A stretch of 41,630 bases of DNA from Rhodococcus koreensis. GTDB taxonomy: Bacteria; Actinomycetota; Actinomycetes; Mycobacteriales; Mycobacteriaceae. Below the pieces are notes generated by a model that did no database searches, was not told the DNA's origin, and worked only from the letters and a program-made list of their open reading frames with translations. Each line of letters starts with the position of its first letter. Within the stretch, counting starts at the first letter, position 1. The stretch lies in contig NZ_FNSV01000003.1 of assembly GCF_900105905.1 (NCBI RefSeq), positions 1 through 41,630 on the forward strand. The letters run 5' to 3'. The translations under genes were made by a program, and so were the position numbers. Shown piece after piece: positions 33,317 through 41,630 of the stretch.

Positions 33317-33398
33317 GTCCGGTGATTCCTCTCGTGAATGGGGTTGTGCATCAACGCCGGTAACCAAGCATGGCGTCCTCGGTGACCGCGACGATCGT

Positions 33399-34346
33399 TC
33401 AGGTGAGGGCCGGGTCGAGCGCGTGAAGCGCATGCACTTCGGCCCGGGAGGGCGCGTACGCGCCGGATCGACTGACCGTCAATGCACTCGTGTGTATCGC
33501 GCGGAGCAGTGCGGGTTGGACATCGGGCCAGTCCGCAGCCGCGAGTCGATCCCGTGCTTGGGGTGAGCCGAGCAGGCCCGCGTCGAGTAGTCCGGAGATT
33601 AGTCCGGCCATGAAGGAGTCCCCGGCGCCGACGGTGTCGCCCACGGTGACCGGTGTCTGGTCGATGTGGAGCATGTCCCGGTTGTGTGCCAGTCGCGCGT
33701 AGGCGCCCCAGGATCCGCGGGTGACGACCACCATCGCTGGTCCTGTCTTCACCCACCGCCGCATGATGTTCTCGACCGGCACGCCCGGGTAGAGCCAGTC
33801 GAGGTCCTCGTCGCTGGTCTTCACCACGTCGGACAGTGAGACCAGGTGCTCGACGCGGTCGACGACGGTGTCGGGCGAATGCATCAGTGCGGGACGGATG
33901 TTCGGGTCGTATGACACGGTACCGAGGAGCCGCATCCGTTCGGCGGCGACGACCACCGTGGAGCCGCCTGGTTCGACGGTGGCGGCGATGCTGCCGGTGT
34001 GCAGATGCCCGAACGGTTCCAGGTCCGGGAGTTGCGGGACCGCCCAGTTCAGGTCGAACTCGTAGTTTGCGCGTCCGTCCGCGTCGATCCGGGCGAACGC
34101 GACCGACGTCTTGTGTGCGGAGTCGGTTCCGGGCGTGATCTGCACGCCGGCGGACTCCGCCCACTGTCTGAGCAGACTTCCCCGGGGGTCTTTGCCCCAG
34201 TGGGAGCAGATGCTGGCCGGGTGGCCGAGTGCGCCGAGTCCGACCGCGACGTTGAGCAGGCTGCCGCCGACGTGTTCCTGAGTGGACGTTGGCCTGGTGA
34301 CGACGTCGATCAGTGCTTCGCCGAGGCTGAGTACGCGGCGGGTCAT
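33399..34346 (-). CDS. PfkB-family fructokinase
   Basis: A 315-residue sugar kinase. The N-terminal family motif is SLGEALIDVV and the sugar-binding GGSLLNVAVGLGALG follows. The C-terminal ATP/anion-hole signature is VTVGDTVGAGDSFMAGLISG with the catalytic Asp. MVVVTRGSWGAYA precedes it. It phosphorylates a free hexose, most likely fructose to fructose-6-phosphate. Its ATG overlaps the permease stop (ATGA), so the two are co-translated. That pairing with a sugar permease and a fructose-PTS promoter supports fructose as substrate; this last point is inference. Confidence 0.85.
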   Translation of the reverse strand: MTRRVLSLGEALIDVVTRPTSTQEHVGGSLLNVAVGLGALGHPASICSHWGKDPRGSLLRQWAESAGVQITPGTDSAHKTSVAFARIDADGRANYEFDLNWAVPQLPDLEPFGHLHTGSIAATVEPGGSTVVVAAERMRLLGTVSYDPNIRPALMHSPDTVVDRVEHLVSLSDVVKTSDEDLDWLYPGVPVENIMRRWVKTGPAMVVVTRGSWGAYARLAHNRDMLHIDQTPVTVGDTVGAGDSFMAGLISGLLDAGLLGSPQARDRLAAADWPDVQPALLRAIHTSALTVSRSGAYAPSRAEVHALHALDPALT

Positions 34347-35749
34347 CAGTGAGCCCGTACCGCGGTCGGCTGGTCCGGGCCGTGGTCGAGTGCGACGCCG
34401 AGCTTGGCCTCCATCTCCTCGAGCGGCACACCTTTGGTCTCGGGCATCACCTTCAGCACCCAGATCAGCTGACCGACCATGGCGAGGAAGAAGATGCTGA
34501 ACGCGGCGCCGGCACCGAGGGCACCGATGATCGGCGGGAAGGCGAACGAGGTGATCGCGGCGAACACCCAGTGGGTCAGGCTGCCCAGCGACTGCCCCTG
34601 ACCACGGATCCGATTCGGGAAGATCTCCGAGAGGAATACCCAGATCACCGAGCCCTGGCCGACGGCGTGGGCGGCGATGAATCCCATCAGCCCGATCAGC
34701 ACCAATATCGACGACGTAGAGGTGAACTCGCCACCGCGCGCATTTTCGTAGTAGAACATCACGGCGGCAAGGAATCCCAGGGACATCAGGTAGCCGATCG
34801 AGCCGACGATCATCAGCTTGCGCCGGCCGAGCCGGTCGATCAGGCTCAGCCCGACCATGGTGGCGACCAAGTTCATCGCGCCCACCCCGACGCTCATCAG
34901 GAACGCGGCGTTCGTGCTGGCGCCGGCCTCCTGCATGACCCGTGGCGCGTAGTACAGGACCGCGTTGATGCCCGACAACTGGTTGAAGACGGCGATCGCG
35001 ACGGCGAGCAGGATCACCTTGCGGTGCCCGCGCGTGAAGAACGGCACCTTCGTCGTGTTCGCGGTGGCCGCCAGCGACTCCCGGATCTCACTCATCTGGA
35101 AGTCGACGTCGGCTTGGGTGGCGCACAGGCGCTTGCTCGTTGCGGTTGCGTCGTCCCATCGACCATTGGCGGCCAGCCAGCGCGGCGTTTCGGGAACGGT
35201 CGGCAGCATGAGGACGAACACCAGTGCCGGAACGATCATGACGCCGAGCATCCAGCGCCAAGCATTGTCGCCGGGGACCGCCGCGCGGATGACGGCGTTG
35301 GATGCATAGGCGATGAGGATGCCGAGCACGATGTTGAATTGCACCAACCCGACCAGGCGTCCTCGGTTGGCCGCGGGGGCGATCTCGGCGGTGTAGATCG
35401 GTGCACAGACGCTGGCACCACCCACGCCGATGCCACCGATGAACCGGAACAGCATCAGAATTTCGACGTTCGGGGCCAGGGCAGACCCGACGGCGCCAAG
35501 AACGAAGAGGACGCCGATCACGTAGAGCGCCTTCTTGCGGCCGTACCGGTCGGCCGGCCGGCCGGCGACCAGAGCGCCGAGGATCGTCCCGATGAGTGCG
35601 GTGGTGACGGTGAAGCCAAGCTTGGCATCGCTGAGCGCGAACACCTGCTGGATCTGTTCCTCCGCACCGGAGATGACCGCGGTGTCGAATCCGAAGAGCA
35701 GCCCGCCGGTCGCGGCGACTATGGCGCTGCGAACAACTATGGGTTTCAC
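34346..35749 (-). CDS. MFS sugar/H+ symporter (SP family)
   Basis: A 467-residue, 12-helix sugar porter. I start it at the GTG at 35749 (KPIVVRSAIVAATGGLLFGF), since the upstream in-frame residues are the broken IIB region and junk. Family motifs are DTAVISGAEEQIQ, ADRYGRKKALYVIG, PIYTAEIAPAANRGRLVGL, QLSGINAVLYYAPRVMQEAG, LIDRLGRRKLMIVG, FLSEIFPNRIRGQGQSLG and VMPETKGVPLEEME. The C-terminus is cytoplasmic. It brings a hexose in unphosphorylated, which the overlapping kinase gene product then phosphorylates. Confidence 0.92.
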   Translation of the reverse strand: MKPIVVRSAIVAATGGLLFGFDTAVISGAEEQIQQVFALSDAKLGFTVTTALIGTILGALVAGRPADRYGRKKALYVIGVLFVLGAVGSALAPNVEILMLFRFIGGIGVGGASVCAPIYTAEIAPAANRGRLVGLVQFNIVLGILIAYASNAVIRAAVPGDNAWRWMLGVMIVPALVFVLMLPTVPETPRWLAANGRWDDATATSKRLCATQADVDFQMSEIRESLAATANTTKVPFFTRGHRKVILLAVAIAVFNQLSGINAVLYYAPRVMQEAGASTNAAFLMSVGVGAMNLVATMVGLSLIDRLGRRKLMIVGSIGYLMSLGFLAAVMFYYENARGGEFTSTSSILVLIGLMGFIAAHAVGQGSVIWVFLSEIFPNRIRGQGQSLGSLTHWVFAAITSFAFPPIIGALGAGAAFSIFFLAMVGQLIWVLKVMPETKGVPLEEMEAKLGVALDHGPDQPTAVRAH

Positions 35750-35836
35750 GAGAGATCTACTTTCTCTTGCGGTTGAAATATCATGGAAAAGAAGGATTTC
35801 CGTGCACAGCGCGATGGGTTGGGCACACACACGCCA

Positions 35837-36103
35837 TCAGCGAGAGGTCGAGGCGTGGCGCATACGGGGAAGGTGCTGGTCATCTCGGGGGCGGCCAGCT
35901 GGCCGGAGCCGATGGCGGCGGCGAAGATCACGCCCGTCGGCCGCGGCGATCACCGCGGGGTCGCGTGGCTCGGAGCCAGAAGCGCCCTGCGTCTCGACGT
36001 GGATTTCGTGACCGCTGCGGGCGGCACCCTGCTCCAGCGATTCCGCCGCCATGTATGTGTGTGCGATGCCCGTAGGGCACGAGGTTGCGGCTACGAACTT
36101 CAT
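35837..36103 (-). pseudogene. fructose-PTS EIIB domain start, frameshifted and truncated
   Basis: The ATG at 36103 (minus) after AGGAAAGG reads [20 protein letters not shown], with the phosphorylated Cys in the SCPTGIAHT motif, and continues [15 protein letters not shown] one-base insertion near 35928 (GGG in place of GG) breaks the frame. The other frame continues VIFAA briefly and then ends. The rest of the IIABC permease is gone. It now acts only as the leader of the permease-kinase unit. Confidence 0.85.
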
Positions 36104-36205
36104 GTCATGCGCCTTTCCTAGCGGTTCGCTGTCGCAGCCGAGGCGAGGACCGATCGAGGCTGCCCTGCCTGATCCTGCGTCGCTGTATCGATGAGCCTGC
36201 GGACA

Positions 36206-36235
36206 GTTATAGCTGTGACGTGGCTCTCATGTCAA
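36206..36235 (-). promoter_or_regulatory. near-consensus sigma-70-type promoter of the sugar operon
   Basis: On the minus strand TTGACA (36235-36230) is followed after 18 bases by TATAAC (36211-36206), about 100 bp before the IIB start. This is unusually strong for a high-GC genome. GTATATGTTGAC just upstream may hold a regulator site. Confidence 0.75.
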
Positions 36236-36769
36236 CATATACGGGCCTAAACACACACATTCGGGCACCAATGTCCAGGTCAAAACAACACACCGAAGTG
36301 GTTGGCGGCCTGCAGTGCGATCACCTCCGCGCCGGTGCGAGCCGGAGTTCCGGGCGCGCGCCGTCTGGATGGGCGGAGTCTGTGATGGCGCGACTGTCTC
36401 CCCGAAAGCGTCAGGCGCGCGCGTGAAACTGTCTGGCACGGAACAGGATGCGGTCGGTGGGGCGGCCGCCACCCCACAGCCTCAGTCCGCACAGCTCGTT
36501 GGTGTTGGGCGATGTCGAAGACTCCCGGGCGCCGCGCTGAACGCATCCGGCACGGACTCGGCGACCCGGATGGGTGGCTTGCCCGGCAGCTGGACGAGAA
36601 GGCGCGCGCACAGGTCCAGCGGGCAGTACCTCGACGACGCTTTCAAGGGATTCTGTTGGCTCTAACGAGCGGGTGCTGGACCCGATGACGGTTGACCGGT
36701 GCGCAGCTTCTACCCGTCACAGTCCTTGTAGTCCCCTCCAAGTGGATGTGAGTAGCGTCGACAAACCCG
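36236..36769. other. 534-bp stretch without a recognised gene
   Basis: A short PEFRARAV segment near 36340 recalls IS3 OrfA, but nothing around it supports that. Later frames to 36720 show no pattern. Confidence 0.4.
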
Positions 36770-37230
36770 GACGTGAACATCTGGTGGCGGCGGGTGTTCC
36801 CGTCGGTGCAGGTTTCCCCGGTGGCGGCGAGGGCGATCCTGGACACCGAGGCGGAGGCGCTGAATGCCCTTCTGGCGGCGGTAGGCCCTGATCGGGACCT
36901 GGTTTCGACGAACCGGAGCCGCTCGTCCCGGGGTGGCCCGCGTGGGACCTGGAAACGGCCCTGCGCGGTCTGCGGGAGGTGGGCTGGACGAAGGCAACGA
37001 AGCTGATCGCCCGCAAACGTCCCGGCTGTACCCGATCTGGGACTCGGTGGTCAGTCAGGTTCTGGGCACCGAGCGATCGCACTTGAACCCGGTCCCCGGG
37101 AGGCCCTTCGCGCCGACGACGGCGCGTTGCACCGCCGGTGGCTGTCGATCCGGGAGGAGGCCGGCCTCCCCGAAGAGATCTCAGCGCTCCGCGTGTTCGA
37201 TGTGATCGCGTGGATGGATGGCGAGAACCG
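36770..37230 (+). pseudogene. DUF6308-like protein, multiply frameshifted
   Basis: Pieces in different frames read VSPVAARAILDTEAEALNAL, WDLETALRGLREVGWTKATK, LIARKRPGLYPIWDSVV, SQVLGTERSHLNPV, then HRRWLSIREEAGLPEEISAL and RVFDVIAWMDGE. This resembles actinobacterial DUF6308 proteins, from memory. At least three indels are needed to join them. The N-terminal part is missing. Function is unknown. Confidence 0.6.
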
Positions 37231-37301
37231 GGGTCTCGGACGGCGCGCTGACCAGGAAAGATGACACGTCCCGGATGATCCGTCACCTCCGACTGAGCCT
37301 G

Positions 37302-37490
37302 CTATTCGGGTTGTTCGGTGTCGAGGGCGGCGGTGATGCGGTCGTGGATCCAGGTTTCGAGGTTCTGGCCGGCGGTGCGGGCGGCGGTGTGGGCGCGGGT
37401 GTATTCGTCGTCGCTGAGCCGGATGGGGATGCGGCGTGTGGGGCCTGGGGTGGGCTGCTGGGCCAGTTCGCGTCTGAGAGAGCGTCTGAG
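37302..37490 (-). pseudogene. RHH-like small protein remnant, 5' end cut by IS5-type element
   Basis: The minus strand reads RRELAQQPTPGPTRRIPIRL, SDDEYTRAHTAARTAGQNLE and TWIHDRITAALDTEQPE, ending at 37302. The strand-helix-helix pattern (RIPIRLSDDEY...ETWIHDRI) fits ribbon-helix-helix proteins. Upstream it runs into the IS5-type element. The same gene, internally deleted, is at 25131-25470. Confidence 0.6.
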
Positions 37491-37504
37491 AACTCCCGTT
37501 CGTG

Positions 37505-38374
37505 TCACGCAGTGCGGGCGAGTCGGCGTGACATGGTCGCGATCATGGCGATGTAGACGACGGCTTCGTGGTGGTCGGGTCTGGTCTCGTAGTCGCGGAC
37601 GCAGCGGCGGTATTTGCAGATCCAGGCGAAGGTCCGCTCGACCACCCACCGCCGGGGCAGAACCTTGAATCCTTTGACATCGTCGGTGCGTTTGACAACC
37701 TGAACCGTGAGGGACAGAACATGTTTCGCCCAATCGACTAGCCTGCCCGCATAGCCGCCGTCGGCCCAGACCAAAGAAATCGTCGAGCAGTGGGCGCGCA
37801 TCGCAGCCAGCAGCCGGACCGCGCCGTCCCGGTCCTGGATCCCGGCCATCGTCACCACGACCGCCAGCAGCAGCCCGCTCGAGTCCACAGCGATGTGCCG
37901 TTTACGCCCATTCGTCTTCTTCCCCGCGTCGTATCCACGACTCGACCGGGCAACGGTGTCGGCGCCCTGCACCGACTGGGAGTCGATGATCGCCGCCGAC
38001 GGCAGCGGTTTCCGGCCGCCGTGGACCCGCACCCGATCGCGCAGCGCGTCGTGGATCCGCTGCCAGACCCCCGCCCGGACCCACCGGGCGAAGATCGCGT
38101 ACACCGTCATCGCCGGCGGGAACTCCGACGGCAACTGCCGCCAGGCGATCCCACCCCGCACGACATAGAAGATCGCATCGAGGACAAGACGGCGGCAATG
38201 CTTTTCCGGTCGGCCACCGCTGCCGGTGGTGTTGCCGGGTGGAGGCAGCAGTGGTTCGAGAATCGCCCATTGAGCGTCGGTCACCGAGGATGACGAGTAC
38301 ACCGCGCACCGATGCCGGATCCCAGAATCCGGGGTAGGGCATGACGGACACAGTGCGATGAGCGATGATGGCAA
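37505..38374 (-). CDS. IS5-family transposase, intact
   Basis: A 289-residue DDE transposase. Starts at 38374, or at the GTG at 38302, just before VTDAQWAILEPLLPPPGN (the usual family beginning). Catalytic residues are visible in AAIIDSQSVQGADT (Asp), LVWADGGYAGRLVDW (Asp) and PRRWVVERTFAWICKYRR (Glu). The element ends carry a GAACTCC motif inversely (near 37489 and 38425). No target duplication was found. The frame is clean, so it may be active. Confidence 0.88.
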   Translation of the reverse strand: MPSSLIALCPSCPTPDSGIRHRCAVYSSSSVTDAQWAILEPLLPPPGNTTGSGGRPEKHCRRLVLDAIFYVVRGGIAWRQLPSEFPPAMTVYAIFARWVRAGVWQRIHDALRDRVRVHGGRKPLPSAAIIDSQSVQGADTVARSSRGYDAGKKTNGRKRHIAVDSSGLLLAVVVTMAGIQDRDGAVRLLAAMRAHCSTISLVWADGGYAGRLVDWAKHVLSLTVQVVKRTDDVKGFKVLPRRWVVERTFAWICKYRRCVRDYETRPDHHEAVVYIAMIATMSRRLARTA

Positions 38375-38478
38375 GTGAACTCCTGGTCGGGTCGTGGCGT
38401 AAGCACCTACTGACCTACCAGGAGTTCACCCATTCCTCACCAGTCACACGCCGATTACCTCGAGTTTTCAGATGCGCT

Positions 38479-40088
38479 CTGAGCTTGTTTTTTAACCTGG
38501 GCAGGCGGCCCCGACGGGTTTTCTCGCTTTGGTTTCGGCGCGTTTGCCCACGTGGTGATGCGGTGCGCGGTGGGTGTTTTTCGATCCGGGTGGGCGTCCG
38601 GGTCCGGGTCGACTGGGTTTCGGTGCACTGGCCGGAACAGGCATCGTCGCGCGGGTGCGCGAAAACCCTCGTCGAACTCGTGCCGGTGTCAATCGTGTTG
38701 GTGAGAGGGGTCGTTCCCACGGGCGGCGTAGGTCCTCGGCCCGAGGACGGGCGAGCCGGAGTTGGGCGTAGGCCACCAGCACGATCCAGGTCCAGCGGTC
38801 GGCCGCCTCGGGACTGCGGAGCCGAGGTGCGGTCCACCCCAACGTCTGCTTGAAGAATCGGAAGGTGTGCTCGAGATCGAAGCGCCGCAGAAACAGCTGC
38901 CACAACCGGTCGAGATCGTCGGCACTGACGCCCGGGTCCGAGCACCACAGCCACACCGGGGTGGGATGCCGGTCCCCAGGAAGATGGTCGACGGTCAGCC
39001 GGATCACCGTGCCTTCCACGATCGGTGGCGGCCCCGGGTGCTGAGCCCACGAGCCACGATGAACGAGTCGCGGGTGCAACCGATTCCACGCCGCAGCGGA
39101 GGCTGTGCCGTATCGGTCCGTCTCGGTGCTCGAGGTGGTCTCGGGTGCAGGCCACGTAATCGGGTCGGCGAATCGAAACTCGGGGCCGTGCCGGGGTGGG
39201 CGCCCAGTACGGCCCGGGGGCGGCGCCGGGAAGCACAGCACCCGGTCCGAACGCATCCGACCCAGCACCTGCACCGGGAGATCGGCGAGCACGAACGCCA
39301 GCCGGGCCAGCTCGTACCCGGCGTCGAACACCAGCAGAATGTCCGGGTCGCCGTCGCGGTGGTGCCCGGCCTCGCGCAACCGTGTGATCACTTCACGCAC
39401 CTGGGTGGCCGTCACAGCGGTTTCGTCGTCGTCGGGGCGTAGGCGGACCGCGTCGAGCACCGTCGTCCACGAGGTACGGCCGGTCTCGAGGGCGGCGACG
39501 AACGAGTACGGCCACCCCGGGATCAGCTGTGCCTGATTCTTCCCGCGGCCGTAGACGTGGCAGAACCCGCGCTGCGGACTCGTCGGTGCATCCGGGCGCA
39601 ACCAGGCACTGGCATCGACGGCCAGTACGATCCGGCCACCGCGATCACGCGGGATCGTCAGCCCGCTGAGGGCGCGGCGCAGCCGAGTGTAATCTATTCG
39701 GCCGCAGTTGATTGCGTCGTACAAGGCGCCGTGACCGCGCCGATGCTCGGCGGCCAGTGACAACTCGACCAGGGTGCGAACCGCGGTGCCGGAACACAGC
39801 AGCGCATCGGTCAACTCGAACAATGCATCACCTCGGGTCGGAAGACACCGGTAGAACTCTTCGCGGAACGACACCAGGTCGACACGCGGATCGGGGACCG
39901 ATTCTTCCCCGACCGCCCACCGATCGGGCACACTGATACTCACGGCCACCGCCTGTTTTCGTCTCGAAAGTTCTGTGGAAGGAACCTCAAGATGATCAGG
40001 CGGTGGTCGCCTCATGCCGCGGCGACACGCCGAACAACACCAGCACCAACTGCCCCACGCGATGGCCGAGGTTAAACGACAAGCTTAG
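38479..40088 (-). mobile_element. IS701-like element, copy 1
   Basis: The ends are CTGAGCTTGTTTTTTAACC (38479 on) and, as complement, CTAAGCTTGTCGTTTAACC (from 40088), an imperfect inverted repeat. It carries one transposase. Copy 2 starts 79 bp further right in the same direction. Confidence 0.75.
38492..39943 (-). CDS. IS701-like transposase, copy 1
   Basis: A 483-residue DDE transposase from the GTG at 39943. An upstream in-frame ATG at 40015 gives 507, but those residues differ from any known start. RIVLAVDASAWLRPDAPTSP and LLVFDAGYELARLAFVLADL carry the Asp residues; FDLEHTFRFFKQTLGWTAP carries the Glu. The C-terminus is Pro/Lys/His-rich. This is the common actinobacterial IS4/IS701-type group. 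Clean frame; probably functional. Confidence 0.85.
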   Translation of the reverse strand: MSISVPDRWAVGEESVPDPRVDLVSFREEFYRCLPTRGDALFELTDALLCSGTAVRTLVELSLAAEHRRGHGALYDAINCGRIDYTRLRRALSGLTIPRDRGGRIVLAVDASAWLRPDAPTSPQRGFCHVYGRGKNQAQLIPGWPYSFVAALETGRTSWTTVLDAVRLRPDDDETAVTATQVREVITRLREAGHHRDGDPDILLVFDAGYELARLAFVLADLPVQVLGRMRSDRVLCFPAPPPGRTGRPPRHGPEFRFADPITWPAPETTSSTETDRYGTASAAAWNRLHPRLVHRGSWAQHPGPPPIVEGTVIRLTVDHLPGDRHPTPVWLWCSDPGVSADDLDRLWQLFLRRFDLEHTFRFFKQTLGWTAPRLRSPEAADRWTWIVLVAYAQLRLARPRAEDLRRPWERPLSPTRLTPARVRRGFSRTRATMPVPASAPKPSRPGPGRPPGSKNTHRAPHHHVGKRAETKARKPVGAACPG

Positions 40089-40167
40089 ACCAGCTGGCAG
40101 CACGTCGGGCTGTGCCGCCCTCGACCTGTAGACGACACCTTCAGGGTTGCCGGCGCGAATTGCCCAC

Positions 40168-41630
40168 CTGAGCTTGATCTTTAACCTGGGCAGGCGGCCC
40201 CGACGGGTTTTCTAGCTTTGGTTTCGGCGCGTTTGCCCACGTGGTGATGCGGTGCGCGGTGGGTGTTTTTCGATCCGGGTGGGCGTCCGGGTCCGGGTCG
40301 ACTGGGTTTCGGTGCACTGGCCGGAACAGGCATCGTCGCGCGGGTGCGCGAAAACCCTCGACGAACCTGTGCCGGCGTCAATCGTGTTGGTGGGACAGGC
40401 CGTTCCCACGGGCGGCGTAGGTCCTCGGCCAGAGGACGGGCGAGCCGGAGTTGGGCGTAGGCCACCAGCACGATCCAGGTCCAGCGGTCGGCCGCCTCGG
40501 GGCTGCGGAGCTTCGGGGCGGTCCACCCCAACGTCTGCTTGAAGAAACGGAACGTGTGTTCGAGGTCGAAGCGCCGCAGAAACATCTGCCACAATCGGTC
40601 GATATCGGCGGTTCCCGCACCAGGATGTGAGTACCAGAGCCACACCGGTTTGGGATGCCGGTCCCCGGGCAGGTGATCGACCGTCAGCCGGATCACCGTG
40701 CCCTCGACGATCGGCGGCGGTCCCGGGTGGTCCGCCCACGAGCCACGATGGACGAGCCTCGGGTGCAACCGATTCCACGCCGCAGCGGTGGCTGTTCCGT
40801 AGCGATCGGTGTCGGTGCTGGTGGTGGTCTCGGGTTCGGGCCAGGTCTGGGGGTCGGCGAATTTGAAGTCGGAACCGTGCCGGGGTGGGCGCCCGGTACG
40901 GCCCGGTGGCGGCGCCGGGAAGCACAGCACCCGGTCCGAACGCATCCGACCCAGCACCTGAACCGGGAGATCGGCGAGCACGAACGCCAGCCGGGCCAGC
41001 TCGTACCCGGCGTCGAACACCAGCAGAATGTCCGGGTCGCCGTCGCGGTGGTGCCCGGCGTCGCGCAACCGCGTGATCACTTCACGCACCTGGGTGGCCG
41101 TCACAACGGTTTCGTCGTCGTCGGGGCGCAGGCGGACCGCGTCGAGCACCGTCGTCCACGAGGTACGGCCGGTCTCGAGGGCGGCGACAAACGAGTACGG
41201 CCACCCCGGGATCAGCTGTGCCTGATTCTTCCCGCGGCCGTAGACGTGGCAGAACCCCCGCTGCGGACTCGTCGGTGCATCCGGGCGCAACCAGGCACTG
41301 ATGTCGACGGCCAACACGATCCGGCCGCCGCGATCACGCGGGATCGTCAGTCCGCCGAGGGCGCGGCGCAGCCGAGCGAGATCTATTCGGCCGCAATTGA
41401 TTGCGTCGTACAAGGCGCCGTGACCGCGCCGATGCTCGGCGGCCAGTGACAACTCGACCAGGGTGCGAACCGCGGTGCCGGAACACAGCAGCGCATCGGT
41501 CAACTCGAACAAAGCATCACCTCGGGCCGGCAGACACCGGTGGAACTCTTCGCGGAACGACACCAGGCCGACACGCGGATCGGGGACCGATTCTTCCCCG
41601 ACCGCCCGCCGATCGGGCACACTGATACTC
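40168..41630 (-). mobile_element. IS701-like element, copy 2 (cut by window end)
   Basis: It begins with CTGAGCTTG at 40168 and runs off the window. The sequence is near-identical to copy 1, with clusters of differences around 40850-40880 and 40600-40630. Confidence 0.75.
40181..41630 (-). CDS. IS701-like transposase, copy 2, start just outside the window
   Basis: Near-identical to copy 1, including VLAVDISAWLRPDAP, LLVFDAGYELARL and FDLEHTFRFFKQTLG. The window ends one base into the GTG start codon (minus), so two bases are missing. Differences include DFKFADPQTWPEPETT in place of EFRFADPITWPAPETT. The copy seems intact. Confidence 0.85.
   Translation of the reverse strand, partial: SISVPDRRAVGEESVPDPRVGLVSFREEFHRCLPARGDALFELTDALLCSGTAVRTLVELSLAAEHRRGHGALYDAINCGRIDLARLRRALGGLTIPRDRGGRIVLAVDISAWLRPDAPTSPQRGFCHVYGRGKNQAQLIPGWPYSFVAALETGRTSWTTVLDAVRLRPDDDETVVTATQVREVITRLRDAGHHRDGDPDILLVFDAGYELARLAFVLADLPVQVLGRMRSDRVLCFPAPPPGRTGRPPRHGSDFKFADPQTWPEPETTTSTDTDRYGTATAAAWNRLHPRLVHRGSWADHPGPPPIVEGTVIRLTVDHLPGDRHPKPVWLWYSHPGAGTADIDRLWQMFLRRFDLEHTFRFFKQTLGWTAPKLRSPEAADRWTWIVLVAYAQLRLARPLAEDLRRPWERPVPPTRLTPAQVRRGFSRTRATMPVPASAPKPSRPGPGRPPGSKNTHRAPHHHVGKRAETKARKPVGAACPG

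Noticed and set aside
34349..35776. 475-codon open frame on the plus strand opposite the permease
   Set aside because: Shadow of the MFS gene with abnormal composition (His, Gln, Asp-rich).
36315..36665. Possible IS3 OrfA fragment (PEFRARAV)
   Set aside because: Only eight residues match; the next helix-turn-helix residues and OrfB are absent.
1..41630. tRNA or rRNA genes
   Set aside because: No conserved tRNA arm set (GGTTCGANNCC with matching acceptor stem) or rRNA signature was seen on either strand.

Overview
The window is high-GC actinobacterial accessory DNA, most like Rhodococcus or another member of the Nocardiaceae. This is judged from codon use, the style of the transposases, the aromatic meta-cleavage enzymes and the FtsK/ParA-type plasmid genes; no marker gene fixes the genus. 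It reads as a plasmid or genomic-island segment that has been rebuilt many times by mobile elements. Intact genes lie between many truncated and frameshifted remnants.

Region by region. (1) 1-1603 is the end of a meta-cleavage pathway operon: broken hydratase, acetaldehyde dehydrogenase and aldolase sequences, then an intact 2-oxo-3-hexenedioate (4-oxalocrotonate) decarboxylase. (2) 1704-12290 is the most striking part, a four-level nest. An IS6-family transposase gene (minus strand) is split by an IS256-family element (1816-12058) with an 8-bp target duplication. That IS256 transposase gene is split by a two-recombinase element (about 2967-11738). The second recombinase of that element is split by a Tn554-like element (5127-11211) coding for three large tyrosine-recombinase-type proteins and a small DUF6262-type protein. 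Every gene break can be rejoined in frame, and every break falls in the codons of a catalytic motif. (3) 12375-15697 holds a LuxR fragment, small conserved genes, an IS256 5' fragment and a minus-strand two-helix membrane protein. (4) 15698-20789 is plasmid backbone: a repeat-rich, hairpin-rich non-coding region, an FtsK/TraB-like DNA translocase, a small partner protein, and a ParA-like ATPase that runs into a PIN-toxin remnant. (5) 20942-31013 is a defence and stability zone with four toxin-antitoxin pairs (MazEF-like, HigBA-like, Phd/RelE-like, BrnTA), most with a palindromic operator at the promoter. It also carries a 5'-truncated patatin, a DUF2441 protein, HTH proteins and two very small genes. 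(6) 31283-33316 is an IS21 istB remnant, a truncated recombinase-trio-like element and a histidine-phosphatase scrap. (7) 33399-36235 (minus) is a sugar operon: a near-consensus promoter, a broken fructose-PTS IIB start, an MFS sugar permease and a PfkB fructokinase. (8) 36770-41630 holds DUF6308 and small-protein remnants, an intact IS5-type transposase, and two near-identical IS701-like elements in tandem. The second is cut by the window end just inside its start codon.

How the parts work together. The FtsK-like translocase, its neighbour protein and the ParA-like protein look like conjugation or partition machinery acting on the repeat region upstream. The toxin-antitoxin pairs would stabilise the replicon. 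The permease and kinase would import a hexose, probably fructose, and phosphorylate it without the PTS. The nested elements have switched one another off from the outside in; only the innermost element has all its genes intact and is a candidate for current mobility.
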